From Dermanyssus gallinae (lineage: Eukaryota; Arthropoda; Arachnida; Mesostigmata; Dermanyssidae), in contig QVRM01001523.1 of the NCBI GenBank assembly GCA_003439945.1, positions 62,001 through 126,000 on the forward strand: 64,000 nt of DNA, written 5' to 3'. This document shows, in pieces, positions 46,981 through 58,960 of the stretch (its first letter is position 1; every line of letters starts with the position of its first letter). Under the pieces are notes generated by a model. It made no database searches. It had not been told where the DNA came from and worked only from the letters and a program-made list of their open reading frames with translations. The position numbers were made by a program, and so were the translations under genes.

Positions 46981-49470
46981 TTTAAGTCCAAGAGAATCAA
47001 AACGAGTTCTCCACTTAAACTTTAAGGGAGATAACGACCAGTCTCTGCAGATATTGACCTCGCGGCGACTGGAATAGACGTCAACAGAGCCCCAGAAACA
47101 GTTACAGGCCAAATCCTGGTATTACCCGTAGCAAAATCCTGAGGACTACTCTCTGTGTCACCAGCAAGTTCCTTCAAAAATAAGCAAGTAGGCAAATTTG
47201 AACAGTACAGCTCCAGCAGTCTCACACACCACGGCTGTCTTAATAGGATAATTAGATGAGTTTATTGAGCTAAAATACTTTCTCAAAGGACTCCCTTAAC
47301 AAAGACCTCTGCAAATGGCGTTTATTCTTGCCCCCCTGAAAAACTGGGCAGGCGACCATTCAGGCATTCCTGATGAAGCTTAAGGGCTTCTACGACAAAG
47401 ACGTTTACAGGGTCACCCAGAACTGTTTAGAAAGCGACATAGGGAATTGTAGAACTCTTTAAAGTAAACATTTTTCAAATCGTTCAAGTTATTTTTTTCC
47501 AATTGAACATATGCTCTAAGAAGTCTTGTTTTTGGGAATGAGAGTCAAATTACTAAGATTTATGATACTGGTATGGTTTTCCGACATAGGATCACAAAAG
47601 GTGCAACTGCTAAACAGCCAGTCCTCCTACACAGAAGCTAAGCACACCTTTTTACTTCCGCCTAGCCCCCTTTCCCACTATCCAACACCGTGCGGAGCGT
47701 CCTCAGCTTATAAGTATGCTTTCCTGCCCATTCAAAGCACAATATCAACGGAAAACTACTAACAGATCTAGATGACAAGAAGGAGCTGTCGGAAATGCAG
47801 CACAGTTTCCGAGTCTGGCATTTCACACATTCAGTCATAACATAATGCTAGGCAGAGCTGAAACACATACAAAAGTGTCGAGACACGCTTGCATAGGACG
47901 CTATAAACAAAACACTCATAGACAAATTTCTGTCTCCCTATTTAGGACGTAATCTAGCGTTGTCCCGAGCACCATAACGTTGTGAACTGTGCAGTCACAG
48001 TAGGGGCCTCCCGGACGTCCGTCCTTGGGCGAGATGATATAGAACGTCCTCGTCTATCACCTAAACGACAGGATCAAAGCCAAGGGAGCGCCATCGAAGA
48101 CTTAGTACGGATTCCGGAAAAGCCGGTTCAAGCTCGGAGCCCTAAAGGTACTGCAACAAGCAGGAGAGGAGACCACAAAGACCTTTAAGATGAAGGGATA
48201 CGTGCTCCTAATCCTTATGGATGTCAAAAATGCCTTAAACACAATAAACTGAAAAAATGTTGTGTAAACGATGACGAGGAAGGGAATTTCCGCAAACCTT
48301 TGCCGGATAACTTTGTCCTATTTGGGTTGCCGAGGTCTGGCTGCAGGACGGCAGGAGTACGAGGCTACTGCTGAAGTTCCACAGACATCGATTCTGAGAC
48401 CCGTACTCTGGAACCTGGCTTACGACGGCTGCTCGAAATCGGTAATCTCCTGAATAGAGTGAAGACACTGGCATACGCCGACGATCTCGCACTCATGACT
48501 ACGGATGCTGGCGATCAGGGTAAGCCTCGCACATCGGACGCTTTTGACCAAAGCTGTTCTGGTCCTAGCCAAGAAGTTGCCATGGAACCTGCTCGCAAGC
48601 GAGAGAAGCAAGCGCTTCCTGCACGCGCCTTTGTGCATATTTGACAATGCTTTCAACCGCTAGGCCTAGAATTGACTTTACAAAATACAGAAGAATTACT
48701 TTTAAAATGCTCGAAGAGCCTTTTATATTTTTAAACTTACGCGTGAAGGAGTACTTAAAAGTGCCCACGTCTTTGGCTAGGTAGCTGGGGTGCGATCCTA
48801 GATAAGGCTCCCACAGGAAAACCTAATGTAAGATACACAGTCAATAAAGCTGTCAAAGCAGAGCTACGAAAAATTCTCCCACAAACTAGAGTGGCATCAA
48901 TAGTCGATAGCGTATGCTATATGCCTCACTTTTATAGGAGCGCACGATTACCAGGGCTACTAAGCTACATATGTCCTTCTCAGCAAGACCCAAAAGCTTA
49001 TAGCGGTCAACACCTCCTGGGTAAGTTATGTGTAGGGGATCCAAGCGTAAAAGTCAATGGACGGAGGGCTACGAGTCAGCAGAGCATATATCCTAAGCAA
49101 GTGGAGCCAGCAATGAGAAGCTGTAAGGCTGGCTCCTCTTTATGCCGTATGTGCCACGCAGGAGAGGGTTATGATATAAGGCATTGTTACGAACGTTGTG
49201 TCTTGCGAAGGCTACTCTGTCGGAACCTGAGGCTGCGAAGTATTCTAACAAAACAAGCCCCCGTAGAGGCGCTTCTCCATCATCAGTCCTGGCCTATGGC
49301 AAGAAGATTCGCAAAATTTGTTGCAGAATAGCCGCTGCACAAAATTGGGCAGCTTTAGCTGCAAGTGAACGTAAGCAGGGAAAGTAATCTTAAGAAAATA
49401 GTGTTGCAACTATACTCGAAAGGGGGCAAAGAGGATGACTGAATTTTAGTGGGTTTATGAGTCCCACGAT
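46980..49470 (+). pseudogene. Decayed R1-like non-LTR copy
   Basis: Phrases in order: VLHLNFKGDNDQSLQIL near 47010-47060 (endonuclease opening), TYGFRKSRF-like text near 48100, LLILMDVKNALNTI at 48206-48249, AEVPQTSILRPVLWNLAYDG at 48372-48430, LAYADDLALMT at 48470-48500, KILPQTRV near 48870 and CRMCHAGEG...H-x3-C near 49140-49190. Stops and shifts are frequent. The tail phrase TTTTAGTGGGTTTATGAGTC at 49444-49463 resembles the other R1-like 3' UTRs. A TA array lies 40 bp beyond. Confidence 0.65.
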
Positions 49471-50335
49471 AATGGGAATTAACAAAAGTTTAACATTTTT
49501 AATTTATATATATATATATATATATCCGTGTGTATTTCGCCGACAAACTCGATTTATATCTAAAAGTGTAAGAAATCAAAACAAAGGGAAGGGAGTAAAC
49601 AACCTGAGAGCAAAACCCACGTTTGCTTCGTCTCGTTCAGCGGACGACTATCATTTTCAGCTGGCAAGACGAAGGCTTTTATTATTGTGGCATTGTTGTA
49701 TACTAAATTATGATAATGTATGCTCAGGTTTGCAGACAAACACACCTACTTCAAAGACGAACGCACATGATGCCATGAGTATGAATTGCTATCACAATTA
49801 CAACTGCAACCTTTTATTTCTTCCATACAGGTGTAATGCATTGGGGCCCACGTCGACGATACACTAAGACAATGAGGCCATACATACGGCCAACGTTGTT
49901 GGCATCTATTATTAGCACGAACATCTGCATCGTGCAGTCGTTGGCGGCGAGACAGCGAAACTACATTACAGATGTTAGCCTAAAGCATATTTGACTATTA
50001 GTGGGCTTTCCCTGGGGCGGTGGAAAAGTAGGGCAACTAACTTTTTGTCTTTTAATGAAAGTTGTCTATCTGCTAAATAATGTATGAGGCAAATGTATCG
50101 TGCGTGCGCTTCCAGAACAGTGTAGTCTGTTTGTATGCATATATTCAAAAGTGGCGCAGATTAGGTAGGCGTCTGCAGGTGCAGGGCCTCCTGCTTCAAG
50201 CATTATCAGTTTGCATAAAAACAGATCTCGAATTTACTCGCCGTTCGACTTGACTGTAGTGCACATTAAGCACGAGACTAAGTCGGGTTTCGCTTTGCTG
50301 TGATTGCACTTCTACAAAATATCTGTATCGAAAAA

Positions 50336-50520
50336 ATGACCGAGCAAGATGGCTTAGTGGCAAAAGCCTTTGCCTTGCATTCGGGAGGTCTTGGCTCGAG
50401 ACTCAGACCGGCCGCTCCTAAATTGGTTTTCATGGTTCCCAATTTAAACAAGGTGAATGCCGGAGTGAATTAAAAATCGACCATGTTCGAGAAAAAAACA
50501 AGGAGCACAGATGTCTCAAT
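50336..50520 (+). mobile_element. tRNA-derived SINE-like element
   Basis: The head contains ATGGCTTAGTGGCAAAAGC (A-box-like) and, 40 nt on, CTTGGCTCGAGACTC (B-box-like). A body follows with GGTGAATGCCGGAGTG. The end is A-rich. tRNA-derived SINEs carry this pol III promoter layout. No direct repeats were found, so the borders are approximate. Confidence 0.5.
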
Positions 50521-51037
50521 AAAAAGAGATGGTGCATTACCATCCAACCCCCCCCCATTGTTAAAAGAAAACTGTGACAGCAGGTCTGCTGACGAGTCGT
50601 ACCGCTGTTCGTATGCTTCGCGAAGTCATGAGATGTAGCGTTTGGTTCGGACACTTGCGTGTACCGATTGGCCCAGCTCGCGAACTTGGGCGAGCAGTTC
50701 AGGGGGTCCTCGCTTGTTGTGGCAAAAAAAACTCATGAAACCCTTTACAGCAAGCGTTAAAGCTTCGCTACGCGAATAAATCAGAGCGTTTAGAAATTGC
50801 ACGACAGTCGTCGTCGCCGCCGCCGCCAGCCGTATTTATGCAAGCAGGTCTCTGGGATTTCTTAAGGGTTGTCTGCGGAAATTGGCTGCTTCAGCAGTAC
50901 GGGGTAAGTGTAAGCATATAACGCCGCGTAAAGTATATAACGGGGAGATTCTATCGTAAGCAATATTCTACAGCGCCTGTTGGTCTCTAGAATGAATGGA
51001 CAAGATAGTGACCTGTGCGAAAACAGAGTAGAGATGA

Positions 51038-51076
<39 letters not shown>

Positions 51077-53990
51077 GTCACAACATCACAGCGTAGATTT
51101 TAATCAACACGGACTCAGGATTACTATTAGTTGACTATCTATACACGAAACAGACCGTAAGTTGCCTTTTCTCAAAGAGCTCCACCACAGCTTTGGTTTC
51201 CTAAACCGCACATTTGCGATTGCGAGGACCCTCTGTTAGGCTCTCAGGTCCATCGGCGAGACAAATATTTTGCTGTTATTTTGGCTAGCTCTGGTGGCAA
51301 GGTGCGCTATAAATGTGCGTTATAAAATGTTTCTTTAACTATTTTGCAATTCTGACTCTATGAGTTTTCATCCATCTCACTACACAGGATATTCAAGGTA
51401 CTTTGTTTTGCTTCTCTATTTATGATTTCTCAGCGGGAAGCTTTTCCTAGATCAAACAGCTGAACAAAATAGAAAGGCGTTTTATATTCATTAAACTTCT
51501 GCTATGGGTGATTTGCTCTGTATTTAATTTATCGTTGAACCCTATGTGCGACACAGTCCACTCTAGAGGGCACCATCCAAAATGCTACTAAAAATAAATA
51601 TGCTGAACTCACTCAGACCTATTAGTGACTAATTCGTTCCAACTATTCTAAGGCGCTGCCACCATCGGGTCAAAAATGGAAAGAGAGCGCTGGAAGCAGA
51701 CAGTAGATAAGACGGTAACTATTACTATCACAAATATATTTGTCGTGTGAGTCCACGTTTTTTCCTAAATCGGTTTTTAATCGGTGATGTTTTGTCACTA
51801 GTGGCTTTAGCCAACCACTGTGGATGCGAGGTTTTAGTTAACTTTCGTGTCCTACCGGGTAATTGATGGTGTGTTTCGATCCGATCATTGTAAGAGTTTG
51901 ACACTTAGAGTCTTGGTAGAGCGAGTTTCGTTGTGTTTCCTCCGTCGTCTTTGTAAATGCGACTCGTAGGGAAACGATTCTTGAGTAACGTTTTGGATGG
52001 CTAAGTATGCCTGTGCCCTCTATAGGCGGCCGCGTCACCCATAAAGTACAGCGAGGGAATAATTTCCGACCAAATCACACGTAGCAGGAGTTATAACCCG
52101 TACGCGTTTAGGACGCGTCTTGTGTAGACTCGACTCACTACGTTGTTATCATTGGCAGTATGGGCGCCTCTGTAATTTGTGCGGCGTGATTTTTCCTATC
52201 ATTACAAGCACTCGTTTTTTTTCTAGCACACTGTGTACAAATAACTACTCGTTTCTACAACGGGTAAAACGTCTTTTTACTTTGCTCAGTTGTTCGGTAT
52301 CGTGACTTGAGCCGAGACAAGTATTATAATCGAGAGGCTGCGTAAGGCGCGCCTTTGAGTTTCGCACATGCTCTTGTCACGTCAGATACCAGATACTGAG
52401 ACATACTTAATGATAGCCAAATCATTTGCAGAGTTTTTTGTCACGTCTCTACGGCTTTATCTAGCCCGTGTACATTCACTGCTGAATGATTTCTTTACTC
52501 TGCAGACTGATCCAATGTGCGATTCAATACTGCCACTCTGCACAGTATTGTCAGCCTTCTGCTAGCTACTTTCTTCAACGATCGAAGCCACTTTGACCCA
52601 GACGGGTTGATTTCAATCGCTTACTGCTGTGACGATTCAATTGGCGACAGTCCATTGGTAATCAATCGCCTGCATCAAAATCGTTGTCAAGATGAATGTT
52701 TATGAGCTGTAGACTTAGTATTGCTCGCGCGTCGTCTGGTCTCGTAGAGAGCGTAATAAGCCGTACTGGCACTTATTTTCTCATTACCGTAACGTGTTTT
52801 GCTTGCCGCAGCATTAGCCAAACCCGTCTTCCCTCTCACTCAGGCTACTGCGTGGTTTGTCTGCTAAGTTCTTTTAAAGTGGTACTCTTGTGCGAGACTT
52901 CAACGAACGCTTTTGTTTCGTTCTCTGCCGCTTTCAGCAGAAGCAACTTCTGCACACACACACACCACTAAGAAGGCCCGTGGCCTTTGTGGCTACACGT
53001 AGATGCTTTGCACGCACTTTCCGCTGGGTGCCTGCTACGAACTACGGGAAAATCACGCGATTATGATGCCCCACTATGCAAACTTTGGCGTCGGCTCTTA
53101 ACGACCTGTCGAGATCCGCTTTTACAATTCTATAGTTATCGTCAATTTAAACGTATTGAGTTTACACGGGTTCCAAAAATGCTTGGATCGCACAAGTTAT
53201 CTTATTTCAAGGTGTACATCGGGGATATGTCTATATATGGCACGTAACTCTAAACTTACCGGTCCGAAATATATATATATATATATATAATTCTAAGGAA
53301 AAGTTGCCCATTCAAGGCGAGATTAATTAACAGCACTCCGGAACGTTTAAGAACAATATTTTCTAGATAAACAGTAATATGGAAATCTTAACCGACACAT
53401 TAGCTTTGTTAATGACTACAACGATGATGGCCAGGCTAATGCCAGGGGGTAAAAAGTGAAAACTATAGAGGCCAGCCGGAAAGACATCGGCGTGCAATTG
53501 CAAATCGACCGTTCATACGCTCTTTGGTTCAAGCTGAGAACAAGATTTAAACGAAATTATAACACACTAGTAGATTCGAGTGATTTTGCGAGCACGAACA
53601 AGGCTTTCTCGTTGGCAGAATGGCCAACGAACTGTCCGCTCGATGAAAACAAAGTCGTACAAGATGGTGGTGTTGCCATGATATTGGAAAGTTCAAGACC
53701 GATTGGCAGTTGCAGGAACTACGTTGAACATTGTCTGACTCACCCTAAAATCAAACAGGGTTTTCTAATATCAGATTTGAAAATAATTTGTGTTGGTTTT
53801 TGCATGTTGAGAGATTGTTTAGATAAGTTGCGTTTGTGACGGAACGTGTGCACCATGAACCACAATCACCCATTAGTTCTCTCGAAAGAACGGCATTCCA
53901 AAGAAAGGCCATAAGGAAGCACAATTTGAGAGCACATACGTTGAAAAAAAAGATTTAAATGGACGTAGAGTCTGCTACAGAACTTAGCCT
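50521..53990. other. Spacer, no supportable gene
   Basis: TA arrays at 51040-51073 and 53268-53290 and several short frames without motifs. The 127-codon frame 53456-53839 begins with GTG and matches nothing I know. Confidence 0.4.
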
Positions 53991-53997
53991 CTACATC

Positions 53998-54058
53998 AAG
54001 CTTAGCCGAGTAGTTGAAGAAACATTTAACCGGACAATACCTTACACATCTCAGTGTC

Positions 54059-54061
<3 letters not shown>
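53998..54061 (+). repeat. Left copy of a 55-65-bp direct repeat flanking the nested stack
   Basis: AAGCTTAGCCGAGTAGTTGA...CCTTACACATCTCAGTGTC then (TTA)n. The same order is found at 61576-61627 with small differences. The two copies bracket the RLE-type fragment and split R1-like element. Confidence 0.7.

Positions 54062-54121
<60 letters not shown>
54058..54121. repeat. (ATT)n array
   Basis: About 20 ATT units. On the minus strand it would be an AAT run just after the RLE-type coding fragment, as in microsatellite-like 3' tails of non-LTR elements. Confidence 0.9.
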
Positions 54122-54495
54122 TAGAAGAATATATATAATGCTTCACGGCGTTGCTGCTCGTCGATTTAGTTGCTCCTTCTGCGCGTCGTAGCCGCTCTGT
54201 CCCGTGAGGAAGTCCTGCCCGCCCCCTGGCGCGAAGGTCCGGGTCCATCCAGTCTCTCATAGTTCCGAGCACTGAGGTCGCGTTACCTCTTTGGATCTCC
54301 AGGGACAGTCGCTGGGAGAAGAAGGCGTGCGCCCTCTTGTTCATCGTCGCCTGCCGTAACGCGTCGCCAACCCGAGAGATCAATTTTACCGTGAGGGGCC
54401 TAGGGCCACCCATCGTCTCGAACGTGAATGGCGAAAAGTAGTGCGCCCGACTAAGGTCCGCATACTTTCTTATCTTTGAGGTCTTAGCTCGCGAA
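54121..54495 (-). pseudogene. RLE-type ORF2 terminal fragment, minus strand
   Basis: The minus strand reads KIRKYADLSRAHYFSPFTFE, then TMGGPRPLTVKLISRV and FFSQRLSLEIQRGNATSVLG. This matches KYRELEQNFIVQPIAFET and LLQRISVEIQRGNAASIIG of copy A. It is the last about 100 residues of a fourth, diverged member, 5' truncated. Its 3' tail leads to the (AAT)n array. Confidence 0.75.
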
Positions 54496-54972
54496 ACGGC
54501 AGTCCCCGGGCTTCTTTACGCAAAGCTATAGCGGAGAGCAAGGATCGCTGCTGAAGGGAGTTCTTATCAGAGCTAGAGGAGGACCCATGGGGTACGCCCT
54601 ACAAGCTGATACGTGGCGTACCAGGAATCAGAAAAAAAGAAAATCTTTCCCCTGATGAACGTGTCCGAGTAATTAACAAGCTTTTCCCTCAACATCCTCC
54701 ATTCGACCGGACATTGTATGAAGTAGTAACGGCCGAGGATTACATCTAGAGGTAACCCCGGCAGAAGTACTCGCTGCGGGGGAAAAATTGAAGGCAGGTA
54801 AGGCACTAGGCCCTGATGGCATTCCGGTCTCGGTCACAAAAGTACTGCCAAAAGCCCCGTTGCCTGGAAGAAAGCGGATCTGATACTCATCCCGAAAGGG
54901 ATTGACTCCTATAGGCCAATCTGCCTGGTTAGCACGCTAGCCAAAGACATAGAATCAATAATAGAGTCCCGC

Positions 54973-55400
54973 GTGCGGTACTTTGCAGAAGAGCACGGCC
55001 TCCTCTCGCCAACACAATATGGATTCCGGAAAGGCCGATCAGTCCTATCAGCGATAGAGCTTAATATTGGACACACTACTCAAGGAGTCCCGCCCTACCT
55101 GCGCCGGGCAATCTCGTCCTACCTGAGCGAGAGGCGCATAGTCAGTGAGAGTTTCGAGTTCGACATGACGGCCGGGGTTCCCCAGGGCTTGATCCTTGGA
55201 CCCCTTTTATGGAACCTGGCGTACGATGACTTCTAGCGTTTAGACGACCTTCCAGAAGGCACTGAACTGCTGGCATATGCGGACGACCTCGCAGTAGTGG
55301 TCCAGGCCCGCTCACCCCAGCAACTAGAACTGAGAGCCAATGACGCCCTGGCTGAGATCGCTGGCTGGATGAAGGGGGATCGCTGGCTGGATGAAACGGC
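54973..55400 (+). pseudogene. RT core of the split R1-like element, YADD intact
   Basis: HGLLSPTQYGFRKGRSVL leads to a deletion (from AIELNIG straight to HTTQGVPPYLRRAISSY), so the DVKNAF block with the first catalytic Asp is lost. MTAGVPQGLILGPLLWNLAY follows, then a stop at 55234-55236 and AYADDLAVVVQARSP. The active-site YADD is at about 55277-55288. The GATCGCTGGCTGGATGAA sequence is doubled at 55358-55395. Confidence 0.7.
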
Positions 55401-55729
55401 CTGACATTGGCGCCGAATAAAAGCGAGGGCATCCTCCTAATCGGGCCAAGGAAGTGCACCTCCTTGAAACTAATCCTAGACGACCAGGAGATCAAAATTG
55501 TCAACACCGCTCGCTTTCTTGGAATGTACTTAGACGGGGGACTACGGGGCACACCCCACTACGTCTTGTAGCAGAAAAAGCTACTAGAGTTTTACACAAG
55601 ATAGCCCGGCTGATGCCAAACAACTGGGCCCACGGGAGTCAAAAAGACATCTTATTATGTCGGTAGCTGAGTCCATAGTTTTATTTGCAGCTCCGGTGTG
55701 GCCGTCAACCACACTGCCCACAGCCAACA

Positions 55730-55737
55730 ATAGGCAA
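55730..55737 (+). repeat. Candidate left target-site duplication of copy B
   Basis: ATAGGCAA, compared with ATAGGGCAA at 60870-60878; one base differs in length. Confidence 0.6.
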
Positions 55738-56003
55738 GTTGTTGTTTACAATCTCACCGGTGCGGACGTGTTCGTGTGTGGCTCTTGGAAAGTATCTCTA
55801 AATTTAGAATTTAGTGTAGAAATCCATAGACATTCGCGAGCTTAGCCACCTTTGAGACCAGTAGAGTCGCAGTTGTTGTTTACAATCTCACCGGTGCGGA
55901 CGTGTTCGTGTGTGGCTCTTGGAAAGTATCTCTAAATTTAGAATTTAGTGTAGAAATCCATAGACATTCGCGAGCTTAGCCACCTTTGAGACCAGTAGAG
56001 TCG
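55738..56003 (+). repeat. Tandem 5' UTR repeat, two 132-bp units
   Basis: Units 55738-55869 and 55872-56003 are essentially identical with a 134-bp period (GTTGTTGTTTACAATCTCAC...CCAGTAGAGTCG). They start at the insertion border. Tandem 5' UTR units in non-LTR elements often act as internal promoters. Confidence 0.85.
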
Positions 56004-56059
56004 ACTAGCGTGAAACTTTGCTGCTAATTTCGGTGCGCATTAACTATACGTGCAGTGTA

Positions 56060-56560
56060 TACCGGAACAGCCATTGTCATCATCATCATCACCTCTCAAC
56101 TTCATAATCACTTGCCAGCACTCTGTATCCATTACCACCCTTTGTTATCACCAGCACTCCACGGTCAGCTTCATCACCTTCATCGCCGTTATCGTAAGTT
56201 TCATCTCCATCTTCACCATCATCGTCAGTTTCCTCTCCACCCTCACCTTCAACATCCTAGTCATCATCATCATCGCTGTGTTTAGCCTTTTTTCATTAGT
56301 TTCCTCATTCAGCACCATCATCATCATTGGAACAGCTTCATCATCATCATTGGAACAACTTCATCATCATCATCATCGAAACACCATCGGCATCATCTCT
56401 ATCATCATCATCGGAACACCGGCATCATCCTCTTCATCATTCACTTCAGTTGGCGATCACCCACAGTCACCATCACCGGCCTCCATCACTAACTTCATCA
56501 TTGGCGTCGCCGCGGCCTCCAACCCCGGTACGGTAATCAATATTATATTATCGAACGCTA
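56060..56560 (+). repeat. ATC/CAT-rich leader
   Basis: Imperfect TCATCA repeats between the 5' UTR units and ORF1. The frames rich in Ile/Ser/His here are by-products. Confidence 0.6.
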
Positions 56561-56635
56561 TTTGCAGTCCGGCCTGCGTTTGCCTGTAAACAAACAATAC
56601 CTTGTTTGTAAACAAGCGCAGCGCAGCAGCTGGTC

Positions 56636-58281
56636 ATGCAGCGAACGCCGACGAAACGGCAAGAGAAGGAGCCACCTGAAGCACGCACGTCGCTGCACGT
56701 AGATCGTGCAGTGGCAGCGGATGAACGCATTGTTGAATCAATCAGTGATGCGGGCGGTGCAGCTTGTCATTCAAAAACAAGTTGTGGAAAGCGGGCCGCG
56801 TCAAGCCCGGTGGAAGATGCCCGCAGCAAAGGCATGCGTGTATCGCAAGCTGAATGCTCCCCAGCGAACACGGAGGATGCCAGCGAAACAATTGAGCAGA
56901 AATCTGATATATCCGACGAGGCGCACGTCAGCGAAGACACTGAGGGCTGGAACGTCGTTGGGGCGGGTGGAAAAGTCATTAGAAAAGACGCAACTCCAAA
57001 GGTTAAAACGAACGAGCGGCCTGAGGCGATTATTTTTGCCGCTGATAATAATTGGCTGGAGACAAATTTTAACGCGGTTTGCGCATATGTCGCTAGACAC
57101 CTTAACAAAAAAGTTGAGGAACCTCGTTTCACACGAGCCGGTGAACTCGTTATCGTCGCAGAAGAAGCAGAACCAGAGCGACTTTGCTAAGTCTAACCTC
57201 GGTCGGAGGTATCCCGGTTCAGTCTAGAGTGAGCGGCCAAAGATCAACAGTAAAGGGGAAAATCTGCGGTGTGCATCCGTCACTCAGCGACGCAACTATT
57301 GTTAACGCTTTGGAGTCACTAGGTGTCACTGAGGCCTTCCGAGTCAGAGCTAAGAACGTCCGAACCGGTTTAGTTACGGCCACTGACCAAGTAATTCTAA
57401 CCTTCTCTGGAATTGATTTCCCGACGGAAGTTCGCCTGGGCCTAAAAACACACGGGGTAATGCTCTATAGGGAGCCGCACCAATGTTACCGGTGCTACAG
57501 CTTAGACCACATCAAGCCGGACTGCCCCTGGACGGCTCCTCGTTGCCGCCGCAGTGGTTCCACGAACCATATTCGGAAAGATTGCAACCAAGCGGCAAAA
57601 TGCTGCTTGTGTAAAGCAAACCATGAAGCCACTTACGGCAGTTGCCCGCACCGGCTTCGCCGTATGGAGCAGCTGAAAAGGTCAGCAATACGAGTCATAC
57701 AGAAAAAACCCGATGCCGTACCAGTTAAGATCTGCGCACCTGTTGCCGATATTCAACCATCATCGTCATTTTCGAAACGGTCTTTCTCGGCTGTGGTCCA
57801 GAACGGGGTAAAGGTACCTGCGGCGCCTCCCAAGGCCCAGCCCGCTGCTTCTACGGTGATCAAAGAGCAAAAACAGATTACCAATGACGTACTTCAAACT
57901 AACAGCATCAAAAAGATGGTGCATTGTGTCACGGAGAAGATACTACCAATTATAATCGATGCCATAGTTGCGCAAATCGGAATGGCAATTCAAAAAGCTT
58001 TTTCGAATGCTCTTCCTGGCTTGTCCGTTCAAGCGGCGCCGTCTATAATCCCTGGCGGCGCCCCTGACATGGCTTCGGACGGTTTTCGCGGACAGCTAGA
58101 ACTGGCTCTCCGCACAGCGCTCAATTCGAGTATAGCGGAGCTACCTCATCTGGCAGCTCCACAACACTCGACTCCTATTGTGACGCCGTCAATGCAGGCA
58201 TTGTCACCGGTGACGAGCACTGGCGGAGGAGCAGCTAGTGTCAATACGGGGTCCTCTACTCGCGATCCCAATGACGAATAG
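56636..58281 (+). pseudogene. Copy B ORF1 (gag-like), three zinc knuckles, one frameshift
   Basis: The frame from ATG 56636 covers 184 codons (acidic, ending EEAEPERLC) and a frameshift near 57185 passes to the frame ending at 58281. The second part holds CYRCYSLDHIKPDC, CRRSGSTNHIRKDC (first Cys pair altered: C-x2-S) and CCLCKANHEATYGSCPHR. A basic, then Ala/Pro-rich, region follows, and a helix-rich end matches copy A. As a nucleocapsid-like protein it would bind element RNA. Stop TAG 58279-58281 overlaps the ORF2 ATG at 58271. Confidence 0.75.
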
Positions 58282-58960
58282 ACAACAGGACATTCGTAAG
58301 TAGGCGACGCCGATGACGCAGAACAACACCACGGCGCCATCTACCTCGGCGTCGACAGTACGATCTCCAGCGCCGATCTCACCATAAACTGCCCTCACTC
58401 GCACTGTTCAACGACTGTCCGCTGTCCGTCAAAACCTTAAGATGCTCTCGATAGTTCCGCGTGGTGTCAGGCCCACAGTCGCAGCCGAACTGACCAACAC
58501 GATCAAGTCGATTTGCACAACAAATGTTTTGTATTCGTGGTCCCGTCTGGCTCACTTCGCAACAACTGTTCTCACTATACCTCGGCAAAAATTAAAAGGA
58601 AGCTCATTGTGTTCACTTGTTCGGGACAACCTCAGTCGATTTAGGAGCCGTTCCCCCCTTGATGCCACCATCATTGCCAACAAGTGCGCGGCGCCGAAGA
58701 CTAGCAGAAACGATAATAGACAAAGAGCACGGGAGGTACAGGCAAAACTGGCTCAGGGGGATGTTTCTGCAGCATCACGCATTCTTATCTCAACGGATTT
58801 AATGGCTTCACAAGACTCCAACACGCATCGCACACTTAGCGAAAAACATCCGGATATGCCAGAAACATCGGCTTTTCCGCCACCGCCCAGAGACGTTCCA
58901 GCAGCCGACTAAATCAACATCACCCCCCTTGAAGTCAGAGCAGCAATCCAGAGTTTCCCA
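58271..58960 (+). pseudogene. Copy B ORF2 N-terminal part
   Basis: ATG 58271 begins MTNRQQDIRK, matching MTSQQDIRR of copy A, then a TAG at 58301-58303. From 58442 the text MLSIVPRGVRPTVAAELTNT continues to the stop at 58910-58912; NITPLEVRAAIQSFPNSSSG and GPDGLKPRHLKDLIG follow in another frame and join the RT. As in copy A, there is no APE endonuclease here. Its function is unknown. Confidence 0.65.

Noticed and set aside
53456..53839. 127-codon plus-strand frame as a gene
   Set aside because: It starts with GTG, has no recognisable motif, and is surrounded by spacer; too weak to annotate.
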